Shown: in pieces, positions 53,740 through 63,519 of the stretch | Numbering within the stretch: the first letter of the stretch is position 1 | Layout of the letters: each line of letters begins with the position of its first letter | Assembly (NCBI GenBank): GCA_949825045.1 | Contig: OX463818.1 | Location: 34,178,906-34,242,905, forward strand | Direction: 5' to 3' | Origin: Argyresthia goedartella | Taxonomy: Eukaryota > Arthropoda > Insecta > Lepidoptera > Argyresthiidae | Length of the DNA stretch: 64,000 nucleotides | Position numbers and translations under genes: made by a program | Notes under the pieces: model-generated | Databases searched by the model: none | Seen by the model: only the letters and a program-made list of their open reading frames with translations | What the model was told of the DNA's origin: nothing

Positions 53740-53978
53740 TATTAGAGGACAATATTACACACATCGAACTAGGCCCATACTAAGCTCAACAAAGCTTTTG
53801 TTATGGGTACCAGACGACGATATATTTAATAGAGAAAAATACTTATGTAAATACATAGAAAACATCCAAGACCAAAAAAAAACAAATATCACAGAAATAT
53901 TTGCTCTTACCGGGATTCGAACCCAGGACCATCAGCTCCGAAAGAAGGGCACTACCCGCTAGGCTAATCCAGCCGTCG
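53740..53978 (-). mobile_element. S4 SINE (tRNA-derived), single copy here
   Basis: On the minus strand the head reads GCTGGATTAGCCTAGCGGGT (A-box region) and GGGTTCGAATCCCGG (B box), then 'agcaaatatttctgtgatat', 'cgtcgtctggtacccataac' and 'agtatgggcctagttcgatg'. The layout resembles S1 ('ctagtaccca..gatcaatgtgtgtaa' against 'ctggtaccca..ttcgatgtgtgtaa'), so S1 and S4 may share a 3' body with different tRNA heads. Confidence 0.75.
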
Positions 53979-54019
53979 CATAGTATATTGAAGTACATAC
54001 CTACCTACATATATTGAAA

Positions 54020-54250
54020 ACATCGTGAAGAATATTTTCCGACTTCTGAGCTAAAAATAGCACCTTCGCCGCTTGATTTTGGGTTCTCAGGCGTAAAAAT
54101 GATATTCATAACTCGTTCGAACAGGTTTTTTACGAACCTCGCTGCGACACCCGCCTTCGACTCGTGCCGTAAACTTCTCGGTTCGTAAATATTAAATTAA
54201 ATTAATAATATAAGCCTTTGCGAACTCGTGGGAAATGTACTATTTCCATT
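54020..54250. repeat. MITE-F copy with an AT insert
   Basis: 'ccgacttctgagctaaaaat', 'caccttcgccgcttgatttt', 'ttttttacgaacctcgctgc', 'gtaaacttctcggttcgtaa', then an AT-only insert (about 54188-54212) in the hairpin arm, then 'gcctttgcgaactcgtggg'. Confidence 0.65.
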
Positions 54251-54254
54251 TTCA

Positions 54255-54640
54255 AATCTTGTTTAGAACAACAATAGTAGGTTGTACAAAAAGGGCATAA
54301 AACAAGCCATTTGATCCAAGACTTGGTATCCAACCGAGCCGTAGGCGAGAAAACAACAAGTTTTGCAAAGAAAACAAATAAATAAAAGTCAATAACAAGT
54401 CTCTTTCCCGCCACTGTATTTTTTTTTCAATTTTCTGCGTGTCATTTTTAGCTTTGGTCGTACGCGATACTGCCCGAGTCATACTTGGATTTTTTAATGT
54501 TTTTGTTAATTATACTTGTTTTTATTAGTTTTTTTTTACACCCAAGTATGGCTCAATCAAAAGCGGGAATTAGTGTTCTAGATGTTTTCCTCGAATATAA
54601 ACCTATTTGCAATTGCAGGGACATTTATACGAAGTTAGAT
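54255..54640. other. unassigned DNA
   Basis: No gene recognised. Confidence 0.4.
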
Positions 54641-54646
54641 ATATTT

Positions 54647-54708
54647 TTCTGGTTCCTGACGACACAGGTTATCCTAGTGTGGGGCCAGAAGCAATACATT
54701 TGCCTCCA
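54647..54708 (+). repeat. S2 SINE 3' fragment
   Basis: 'tctggttcctgacgacacag', 'gttatcctagtgtggggcca', 'gaagcaatacatttgcctcc'. It is directly followed by S1. Confidence 0.7.
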
Positions 54709-54711
54709 TTT

Positions 54712-54946
54712 ACGACCCGAATGGCCGAGTCGGCAGTGACCATGCCTACGAAGCAAAGGGTCTCGGGTACGAGTCCCGGTGGGGGCAAATATTTGTTTGA
54801 TGAGAACGGATGTTTGTACCCTAGTCATGGTTGTTTATCTATCTTAGCATAATATTTATCTATATAAGTATGTGCATCGTTGTCTCGTACCCAAGATACA
54901 GGGAATCCTAGTTTGGGGCTAGATCAATGTGTGTAAATAGTGTCCA
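54712..54946 (+). mobile_element. S1 SINE
   Basis: 'cgacccgaatggccgagtcg', B-box-like GGTACGAGTCCCGG (one change from the usual TTCGA), 'gtttggggctagatcaatgt'. The ATT tail is missing. Confidence 0.85.
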
Positions 54947-55024
54947 ATTTGTTCCATTAATTTCTACCATTAATTGTATCAAAAGGATTCGTCAAAGGCC
55001 AAATATATTGAAATTTCAAGTGGA

Positions 55025-55225
55025 CTGTCGTTGTAGTTGTGGCTCTGCCTACCATGCAAGAGGTCCCAGGTTCGATCCCCGTTAGGGGGTAAAAAAAACC
55101 TCAGGTCTTGAATGTTTCTATGTGTGTGACGTCTCTGTTTCTGGTTCCCATGACACAGGGTAACCTAGTTTGGGGCCAAGAAGCAATGTATGTGCCGGTA
55201 TCTAAATGTTTATGTTTATATAGTC
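55025..55225 (+). mobile_element. S2 SINE, head degraded
   Basis: 'tagttgtggctctgcctacc', 'aggtcccaggttcgatcccc', 'gtgtgacgtctctgtttctg', 'aaatgtttatgtttatatag'. Confidence 0.8.
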
Positions 55226-55229
55226 GTTG

Positions 55230-55570
55230 TCATGCCAGCGGAATTGGGTCCTCGTAAACACGTCGGCAGGGGGGTAGACACGCCCGACAATGGATTCATA
55301 TATGAAATGTGATTGATGCTCATGTGCCAGGAACGTGACGGCGGGACGTGATACTTTGTTGCTAATATACTGATACAAATCATAAGCACAGTAAAGGGCT
55401 ATCCTTTACAACTAAAAGGTACTTCTAGAAAAGAGAAAGAAACGACTTTACAATATAGAATCGGAAGCTGAACGAAAAGTACGTCTTAGCTCAAGAAGAA
55501 AAGACCTCGAACAGAAATTATGTCCTCGCCTCAACATTGTGCAGCATAGTGCCCGCTATCAGGCTGTTAA
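55230..55570. other. unassigned DNA
   Basis: No gene recognised. Confidence 0.4.
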
Positions 55571-55575
55571 ATTGT

Positions 55576-55740
55576 TTATCTACACATGTATCATAAACCC
55601 TCTTTACTGCGTTCAAAAAACGCACGTCACGATCAGCATTATGTTAAACTACTTGGTAAAAACTCGTTTCGTATCTGGAAAACTACACATTATGGTCATT
55701 ATGTGTAGTTTTTCTACATATAATGACATTCAACACAATG
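55576..55740 (+). repeat. MITE-H left third
   Basis: 'gtttatctacacatgtatca' to 'ctacatataatgacattcaa'. It includes the near-perfect hairpin AACTACACATTATGG / TCATTATGTGTAGTT and stops before the GC-rich block. Confidence 0.8.
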
Positions 55741-56219
55741 TATATTGTACAGAAATAAGCTAAACTGAAACTGAAACTTGAGTAATCGATATTATTTTAA
55801 AATAATTCTACGTACCTGAGAAAAAGGGTATTGACAGATAGACGGACAACGAAGTGAATTGAGGTGATGCTATATATTTATTTCAGGTCATTGAATATAC
55901 CCATAGAAGTACATATACAAAATTATGTAGAATTTAAAATCACAATATCAAAATGGCACAATAGTGTTACGAGCGTGGGGGTTCGTATTTGATAGAAAAG
56001 CACGAATTAATCCACTAAATAAAACACTCACTTTATTACCCAAATTACGCACTTACAATTCACACGAACTGTACTTAAAATCCACTAATTAAAACACACA
56101 CACTATTTCACTAATTATGCACTCACTATTCACACGAAGAGTCTTTCTCTCCGATTATCCTTGTACTAGCACTCGATCGCAGTTAAAATGTAACTAAACT
56201 CGTGCCGGCCGTCGGCGCC

Positions 56220-56226
56220 TTTTATA
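56220..56226 (-). promoter_or_regulatory. TATA box of the solo LTR
   Basis: TATAAAA on the minus strand within GGGATATAAAAGGCGCC. A start would fall about 25-30 bp downstream, around 56190-56197. Confidence 0.7.
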
Positions 56227-56300
56227 TCCCGCGGAGCCGCTCTGGACACATTGTCCACACATATCGCGAATATTCTAGTAAGGACCAGCGTGCGGGCCGA

Positions 56301-56427
56301 GAACATTCGAGACCATATATGTCTCTCTCTAATGGTGCACTCTCTCTGTCACTCCCTTCTCGAATGTTCCGAGTATAGCTATCTCTTTCTAGTAGTTCTA
56401 TCTCTGTCACACACTTCTCGAATGTTC
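56301..56427. promoter_or_regulatory. heat-shock-element-like triplets in LTR U3
   Basis: TTCTCGAATGTTC occurs at 56357-56369 and 56415-56427. Each is a perfect three-unit nTTCnnGAAnnTTCn array, the consensus bound by heat-shock factor trimers. A third site at 56301-56313 (GAACATTCGAGAC) has two perfect units and one change. They lie about 75-205 bp upstream of the TATA box on the LTR's own strand. Function is inferred from the motif only. Confidence 0.6.
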
Positions 56428-56771
56428 CGAGTATAGCTATCTCTTTCTAGTAGTGCTATCTCTGTCACTCCTACCGGATATTTCGCCATATAACGATTTG
56501 TGCTTCAGAGGCCCATAAGGGGTCCTGAAAACGCCTGAAAACGGGTTTTCAGGTTATGGCGTCATCTGATAGAGGGTGCCCTGAAACGGACTGAAAACAT
56601 GTTTCAGGCGCCTGAAAACGACGGCAACTTGGGTGAAATTTCGATCTTTAGATATGTGATAGAGTAACTTCTGAAACGGCCTGAAATGACTTTTCAGCCT
56701 GCTGAAAACACCTCTAAAGCACTGAAATTGACATTCAAAGTTTTTGACCTAACCTACCGGCGTAACAATAG

Positions 56772-57055
56772 CATATTATTATTGTCAAAATTATAAATAA
56801 AAACAGGAATAACATTGAGATCAATATGATGCAAAAGCAATTATTTGCAATATAATAATTGTATAACAGTAAATTATTATTGTATAATAAATATAATGAA
56901 AGTTAGACTATACAGTGCAAGTTACTTCCTGTTCCCAGCGTGGTGCACGTTATTCCAGTGCTGGAAAAATGGTCCGCTCGTGCTCTCCATAATAGCACTC
57001 ACAATCTCATTTTCTGAAGTTTAATTTATTTAAGGTACGGGACCCTACATACACG
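56772..57055. other. unassigned AT-rich DNA
   Basis: No gene recognised. Confidence 0.4.
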
Positions 57056-57057
57056 GT

Positions 57058-57150
57058 TATTGGATGTGTTATGTTTGTGTCGTCACTTTACCTCATTGTC
57101 ACGACACTGGGTCTCCTAGTGAGCCTGTTCGAAGATACATGTTTATATTG
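57058..57150 (+). repeat. S2 SINE fragment, diverged
   Basis: 'ttggatgtgttatgtttgtg', 'tcacgacactgggtctccta', 'atgtttatattg' match the second half of S2 with deletions. Confidence 0.5.
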
Positions 57151-57331
57151 AATTTTGATTCCCGCTACGAAAGTCTACAACTTGCTACGAGTTATTCTAA
57201 TATAATACAGTACAATGCTACGAGGCGTTACGAGTGCTACGCTGTAGACAGTGGCTCATCATCCACTATAAAACCGATTTGAAAAATACTCAAAACTCAA
57301 CTCATTTATTAGTTTTACTCATTTATTAGTT

Positions 57332-57573
57332 GACGATCCAAATGGCCGAGTCGGCAGTGACCCTGCCTACGAAGCCAAGGGTCCCGGGTTCGAGTCCCGA
57401 TGGGGGCAAATATTTGTTTGATGAGAACCGATGTTGGTAGTTTATCTATCTAAGTATAATATTTGTCAATATAAGTATGTGTACCGTTGCCTAGTACCCA
57501 AGATACAGGGAATCCTAGTTTGGGGCTAGATCAATGTGTGTAAATAGTGTCCAAGATATTATTATTATTATTG
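57332..57573 (+). mobile_element. S1 SINE
   Basis: 'gacgatccaaatggccgagt', B box GGGTTCGAGTCCCGA, 'ctagtacccaagatacaggg', and an (ATT)n tail. Confidence 0.85.
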
Positions 57574-59210
57574 TAAGCAGACAAAAATATACGTGGAGAA
57601 AAATAAACGCATATTTTTATTTCTCTTTAACGATAATAAGTGCACGGCCATTCGGCCCAAACCGTAGCTTCGTGTGGATAAGTTGTAACGGCCCCAGGGC
57701 TAAAGGTCGTAGCCGCCGCTAACAGTAGCTATGATCGTCTATTCTATCTATCCCAAAATGAGAGGACCCGATTCAGCTGTAAGATTTGTAAGTAAGAATG
57801 ATAAGTCTGAATTTCTCGTTCATCGAGAAATCTGTTAGGCGTACAATAGTCGAACGAAGCTTGGTTCGGAAAGTTACAGTTTCAAGTTAGACAGAGAAAG
57901 CATATATGTCCGCGAGCCGGTAATTCGCATCAGTCAGCGGTGTATTGCGCCAAAACGATCGTTGTTATATTTTATGTGATGGCACCATCTGGTTTTTGTA
58001 TATATGAGCGCATTGGAACATCTTTTTTGTTTTAGTTTCAGTTTTAGTTTTAGTGATCGATCACAGTTATAGTATAGATATCCGTCGTAGTTTTACGACG
58101 TGAGTACTCAATGATATTTCATGTGCTCGCTAGTAGCGGCTTGTGGTGGTTCCAATTATGTATTTTGTTCACGGCAATAACGATCCGAAAAGACCGGTTT
58201 ACACAATTGCGATTTGAGTTCCGAAATGGGTTCTGAACTAGCGGTTACCTCAAAAGGTCCGTAACGTTTTGAAACCTTCAACTCTGCGCAATTTGAGCTG
58301 GATGTTATCGAAACGCAAGCATTTTTGTTTTAGGATATCTAACCCACACCATAGCGAAGTGCATAATTCGATAAATACCGAACTATGAATTCCACTAGCC
58401 GCAGCACGTCCTGGGCTGAGCCAAATCATATATACCGACTCAACTTACACATTAGATATCCAGCGAAATTTACATTTAATTTAAAAATGCAACTTGAATC
58501 CAATCTGACCCAAGGCAATGCAAAACACCTACCCGGACCTAAACAATGAACTTTAGACTGTAAATTGATCTCTTCGCGCGTCCCCGACAACACTCAAATG
58601 TCAAAATATCAACAGTATATGTTAACTGTGTTGACACCGGTTTAACTTTGTTCTGAATTTGTTATTTCCATCCGCGGAACCTCATCGATCAAACAGTCTC
58701 CCTATGCCCTGACAACCTAGGTTTAGCCGCAACTAAACTCCTGTCTAGCCTAGTCTAAAAACCTAGTGTTATACCACGTCCATTATCGACACCACTCGAA
58801 AATGGTTGAGTTTGATTTGAATGTGCTTGAATGTTTAACGACTGTGTGTGTGGGAATTACAAAACTCGCTACTCTAAAGGAATGAGGAGAGGATTAGCCC
58901 GCGAATATCCTAAGAGCCAATCCAGGAACCCTATGGTGAAGGAAAAAGGAATTTAGGGTCGCTCCAAGCCCAGACTCAGACTCAGATACATTGACTTAAA
59001 AGTTCTTTCCTAACGACCCAAGGATAGTTTTGGAATTAGGGGTAGGTTGATATAAAGGTAGGAACCGAGGTATATCTCGGCGCTTCAGACACTCACGAAA
59101 ACCCACTGAAACTTCGCAGTCACAAATTCGTATAGTTCTGACGCGTAACACGGCAGACAAAAACTGTTTAGAACTCGTGAAGACGACTGTCACAGAGGCT
59201 AGACGCAGAG

Positions 59211-59247
59211 ACTGAATGCTCTCCCTTCCCCCACAATGGTATTTATA
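59211..59247 (-). promoter_or_regulatory. TATA box and initiator in the longer LTR
   Basis: On the minus strand TATAAATA (59247-59240) is followed about 25 bases later by ATTCAGTC (59217-59211), a good match to the insect TCAGT initiator. This supports a minus-strand RNA polymerase II promoter. Confidence 0.6.
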
Positions 59248-59341
59248 CGCCCCACATGCGTCCTTTGCGAATACGCTCTGCCCAAGCGAAGCTTCTTATC
59301 ACTAACTACACAGGGTCTAATTTCAACCATGCCATGCAGAT

Positions 59342-59893
59342 CCGCCGTTCTACAAATTGTGTGTACGCATATTCACTATGATCAACCGTAGGTTATCACT
59401 CAAATCATTTGGTACTGCCGATACACAGAATCTGTTGATCGCTGACCAATAAAAGCTTGTTGCGATTAATTAAGCATTACCCGACCGCTAGGTGCGCGTA
59501 GCAAAAGACCACTAGTATGATATTCAGAATAGAGGTGTCAGACCCTCCATATCATACCTCAATCGCAATTGTATATTTGCAATCTACATAATAGCTTTCT
59601 CCGTATCGTTCCATAATAACCTTTCATTATTTAGTTATTCATAATTTTATTCAACGCGCAGCCAAATCGGCTCTGATTTCTACACATCTCGCAGGAATGC
59701 GACAAAAAAACTTGGCCTGAAAACTTCCACGAATCAACCCACGCGTCTTTTTTGCGAACTTTGCCAGTAAGCTATGCAAAACCCTCAAACGTTATCTGAA
59801 CCGATTCTCGTATTCAAAACAGCGCGGCGTTGGGCTAGCCCTCTATCACGCAGAATGAAGTATCTAATGTACCGACTCTCGTGTACCATTACA
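59342..59893 (-). repeat. 552-bp direct repeat, copy in the longer LTR
   Basis: Bases 59342-59893 and 60634-61185 have the same length and no difference that I could find by eye. The repeat starts CCGCCGTTCTACAAATTGTG and ends GTGTACCATTACA. Identity of this kind means recent insertion, gene conversion or an assembly artefact. Confidence 0.9.
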
Positions 59894-59894
59894 G

Positions 59895-59903
59895 CCCCCT
59901 CCC
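59895..59903 (-). promoter_or_regulatory. putative polypurine tract
   Basis: GGGAGGGGG on the minus strand, one base before TGTAATGG, the start of the second LTR-like segment. Confidence 0.55.
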
Positions 59904-60580
59904 AGACCTTGAGACACTGTTTATCTCAGTTAACATGGCGCAAGGATCTCATTACCACTATGCTACCCATACTTTGTACATATCTACTCTATATGTTCGG
60001 ACATCTCAAATCATGTACACCGACCGATGAATCTGTCAATTATGTATATAATATTTACACAACTCGATTGAGTTCTCCCTGTCTTATCTTATTTATCTAT
60101 CTTACTATACAACCTCGCTTACCCGCAATTTATCCTAATTCGTATTACTATATATATACAAATTGTTTTTTTTTTCCTTTTTTTTTTTGTTTTTGTTTCC
60201 AAACCATGCAAGATCCTTAAACCTACAAAGTAGTTACTCAAATTTACAGCTTACAGCTTAATTATATAACCTTTATACACTATCTTATTTATCTACGCCC
60301 TTATTCGTCCTCACATAATACCTGGCTATATTTATAGTATTGAAGTTACCCAATATCTCATTTGAACCCGGATCTACTAACGTATAACAGTTGGGATATA
60401 CCACTGCCGAAATAACATAAGGCCCTTTGTACAACAACGAAAATTTCCGCATGATTTTATGTTCTTTATTTGAACTGTTTAAAATCGTTTCTACGTTGTG
60501 TTATTTTTAAAAGTAACGCGTTAGACCTTGATTCTTTTAGAATATCTAGGTATATCTAGGTATCAGACTATCTAGGATAT

Positions 60581-60598
60581 CCTTCCGTCTCGGCACCA
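60581..60598 (-). promoter_or_regulatory. putative primer-binding site
   Basis: The minus strand reads TGGTGCCGAGACGGAAGG, beginning with TGG as needed to pair with a tRNA CCA end, six bases after the LTR end. Confidence 0.5.
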
Positions 60599-60604
60599 AA
60601 AATC

Positions 60605-61185
60605 TGTAAAGGGCCCCAACGCCAAAGTCTGAGCCGCCGTTCTACAAATTGTGTGTACGCATATTCACTATGATCAACCGTAGGTTATCACTCAAATCAT
60701 TTGGTACTGCCGATACACAGAATCTGTTGATCGCTGACCAATAAAAGCTTGTTGCGATTAATTAAGCATTACCCGACCGCTAGGTGCGCGTAGCAAAAGA
60801 CCACTAGTATGATATTCAGAATAGAGGTGTCAGACCCTCCATATCATACCTCAATCGCAATTGTATATTTGCAATCTACATAATAGCTTTCTCCGTATCG
60901 TTCCATAATAACCTTTCATTATTTAGTTATTCATAATTTTATTCAACGCGCAGCCAAATCGGCTCTGATTTCTACACATCTCGCAGGAATGCGACAAAAA
61001 AACTTGGCCTGAAAACTTCCACGAATCAACCCACGCGTCTTTTTTGCGAACTTTGCCAGTAAGCTATGCAAAACCCTCAAACGTTATCTGAACCGATTCT
61101 CGTATTCAAAACAGCGCGGCGTTGGGCTAGCCCTCTATCACGCAGAATGAAGTATCTAATGTACCGACTCTCGTGTACCATTACA
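60605..61185 (-). repeat. 581-bp LTR-like segment (5' LTR on minus strand)
   Basis: TGTAATGG to CCCTTTACA on the minus strand. It contains the 552-bp repeat plus a 29-bp end, which resembles but is not identical to the end at 57684-57714 (GGCTCAGACTTTGG against GGCTACGACCTTTAG). It lacks the TATA/initiator present in the longer copy. Confidence 0.65.
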
Positions 61186-61329
61186 AAGTGATTGAAGCTG
61201 GGGCCCAATTCCCGTAGACAATGACCATGACGAGACGATGACGGTCAAATTTTGTTATCTTTTCCGACGTTTGTGTCCTTATCTTGATATTGACTTATTT
61301 GGCAGCAGCAGCGTAGCGGCTGTTAGGCG

Positions 61330-61580
61330 GCACATTATAATATACTTTATTGCACGGTAAATAATAAGTGCAAACAAATGAACATTTATGCGCAAAGGCG
61401 AGCTTATCTCTAAAAAGAGATTTCTTCCAGCAAACCTAGACAGGACAGGAGAGTTTATTGCTAGTAAGTGCACAAGTCTAGTGCACAATAAATTAAATAA
61501 CTACCTACTAACTAATACAACATAATATAAGTATAACAAAAGTCCTTAAATACATTTTAGTACATACTGTGTATATCAAG
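61330..61580 (-). repeat. LINE-T 3' end
   Basis: On plus: 'ttattgcacggtaaataata', 'aaaggcgagcttatctctaa', 'aaagagatttcttccagcaa', followed by an AT-rich 3' UTR-like stretch. Matches LINE-T in reverse; next to a (TA)n run. Confidence 0.7.

Positions 61581-61586
<6 letters not shown>

Positions 61587-61617
<31 letters not shown>
61587..61617 (+). repeat. (TA)n microsatellite
   Basis: About 15 TA units. Confidence 0.95.
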
Positions 61618-61619
<2 letters not shown>

Positions 61620-61620
<1 letters not shown>

Positions 61621-62290
61621 CATAATAATTACATTATACATAATACGGCAGCGAACTCAGGGAAATTTTTAATTTAGTTTAGTGCAGTTATAGTTTAGTT
61701 TTAGTTTATAATATATAATAGGTAAAAACTGTTTCTAAAATTTTGAAAACATACTTAATAAATAAATAAATAAATATACTTACATACTTATACTTAATAC
61801 GCAATAGAAAGGAGATGCAGTTTAAATGTTTTCTTGAAAATGAAAATGGATGGACTATCATTCATTCATTAAGTAACAGGAAGTTATTTTTTTTATTTTT
61901 TTTTATTCTGTAACATTCTAGCATTGTTAGTGTTGAGCTGTCTGTGATTTTAGATTTAACCTAAATATTAGGTATTCAACTTGGTATATATCTAATTAGT
62001 AAATTTGCAGTGATGGCGCATAAGAACTGTTTTCGATTCTTACTTCAACTAGTTATTAATTATTTATAGATAACCTGTTATTGGCTTTTTAGTTTGAATT
62101 TAGCTATTATCAGACTTTTTAAGCTGCTGGTTATTTACAGAGCTGGAAATAAATAAATAAAATAAATTCCTTTCTCTTTTCTAATGTAATTTATAAAAAA
62201 TAATCGGTGATATTTGTACTAGTTATTACTTTGCTAGCGAATCACAAGCATTACCCGTGATTGCGGTTTTGCTATAACTTACGTTATATT
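61620..62290. other. unassigned AT-rich DNA
   Basis: No gene. AAAT-type runs near 61760 and 62150-62166 ('gagctggaaataaataaata') look like LINE tails, but no body is recognised. Confidence 0.4.
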
Positions 62291-62299
62291 ATACGCTAT

Positions 62300-62669
62300 T
62301 ACAATAAGGTCCCTACTGATATTAAAAACTTACCTTTAGACAAGTTTAAAATAATAATAAAACAAAAATTGTATAAAAAAGGTTACTATAGGATATCTGA
62401 TTACTTAGAGGACAGATGTCCATGGGAATAGATTGTTTGAGTACCAGGCTGTTTCGATATATAATTAGCATTCATTTTGTAATTTGACAATATTTTATTT
62501 AAAAAAGGAAACGCAAAAGATGCGACGACTGTGGAGTTTCTTCGGTGAGCTCTTCTCCACAGATTCCGCCATTGTGTTAGTGAACTCACCCAAAAAAATG
62601 TAATGACGGATCTAAGTGATGTAACAACATCCTATGGAAATAAATGATTTTTGATTTTGATTTTGATTT
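62300..62669 (+). pseudogene. LINE 3' end related to LINE-G
   Basis: The frame from 62300 encodes YNKVPTDIKNLPLDKFK, QKLYKKGYYRISDYLED and CPWE-stop. It matches the pattern of the LINE-G C-terminus (YNKLP, ILKLP, KKGYYNVQDYL) at lower similarity. It ends in 'aaataaatgatttttgattt' with a (TTTTGA)n tail at 62647-62669. 5' truncated. Confidence 0.7.
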
Positions 62670-62671
62670 TA

Positions 62672-63375
62672 CGAGGCAGAGCACCTTTCGCGATGTATTT
62701 AGTTACTGGTTTCGTGATGTACTTGTGTTTAGTGATTATTTAAAAACCACGATCTCTACTTGTGATCCCCTATCGAAATAAGCATCTTTTACGGCCTTGT
62801 TAATGAAAAAAGTTATTCACTGTTTAACTTATGCAGTGTTTTGTCCTTTTCATATGTCGAGTAAATGTCAAATGACAAAGCAAGAGAAAGTACATAGAGA
62901 ATAACTTCTTTTATTAGTAAGGCCGAAAAGACACACTCATACAAATAAAATACACTGTTATTACTATTACAGTGTTACAGTTATTTGTTCCGCGGCCTTC
63001 GCGGTTACTGGCACCTAAAGTTAGTGACATCGAATAAATTTGATATTTTTGTAGTGCTGACTCTACTGATTAAGTCAGCACTAGGGGTGAGATTGTCAGG
63101 GACTCGTTCATTTTCATTTGTTAACCATCAATTGTTAAATATTGTGTATTTGTATATATGGCAAGCATGTAAAACTCTGTTTTTGACTTTCCGCCACTAC
63201 AAGATACAATCAAAAAGGTCCCTTTCGTATTATCCATCACTTACAAAGACAATACTGACTGAAATCTAAAATACAATGATAATTATATATAAAATAATCA
63301 AATACTGGAATGATCTTGTCAATTTCCATTGGTACTCTCACAATGTTATCCATCTTGTGCGATTAAAAAATACTA
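62672..63375. other. unassigned DNA
   Basis: Open frames of under 100 codons without domains. A short inverted pair, 'ccgcggccttcgcgg' near 62991-63005, is the only notable structure. Confidence 0.4.
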
Positions 63376-63377
63376 CC

Positions 63378-63412
63378 GATCAAGTGCGAGTCGAACTCGC
63401 GCACGAAGGGTT
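63378..63412 (-). repeat. CCGT-type repeat terminal fragment
   Basis: 'gatcaagtgcgagtcgaact' and 'cgcgcacgaagggtt' match the minus-strand start of the CCGT family. Confidence 0.65.
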
Positions 63413-63519
63413 GTCGTGTAAAGATATTTACCTAACCAGAACCAAACAGAAAACAACCAGTATAAAATTTAGTAATGACAGTTTATTAGAGCTATTTACA
63501 GTGACTATTTTAAAAAAAA

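Larger units (their letters stand above)
55965..56767 (-). mobile_element. solo LTR (Ty3/gypsy-type size and TSD), minus strand
   Basis: An 803-bp unit with ends TGTTACG and CGTAACA, flanked by ATAG at 55961-55964 and 56768-56771. On the minus strand it has the order expected of an LTR: U3 with repeats (56767 down), TATA box near 56223, then an R/U5 region with AATAAAG on the minus strand near 56030 (plus 'ctttatt'). There is no second copy or internal domain nearby, so it is a solo LTR left by recombination. A 4-bp duplication is usual for Ty3/gypsy elements. Three 58-bp tandem units lie in U3 (about 56299-56472). Confidence 0.85.
57684..61185 (-). mobile_element. non-coding LTR-retrotransposon-type insertion, 3.5 kb
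   Basis: Flanked by AAGT at 57680-57683 and 61186-61189. Ends are TGTAACGGCCCC at 57684 and CCATTACA at 61185. Read on the minus strand: an LTR-like segment 61185-60605 (TGTAATGG..CCCTTTACA), a primer-binding-like TGGTGCCGAGACGGAAGG six bases later (60598-60581), 0.7 kb of internal DNA, a purine tract GGGAGGGGG (59903-59895), then a second LTR-like segment starting TGTAATGG at 59893 and ending GGGGCCGTTACA at 57684. The two segments share their first 552 bases without a visible difference but are very different in length (581 and 2210 bp). There is no gag or pol, so any movement depended on another element. Confidence 0.75.

Noticed and set aside
59774..60220. 148-codon plus-strand ORF in the LTR-type element
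   Set aside because: It starts inside the 552-bp LTR repeat, runs against the inferred element direction, and ends in low-complexity T-rich sequence; no domain is seen.
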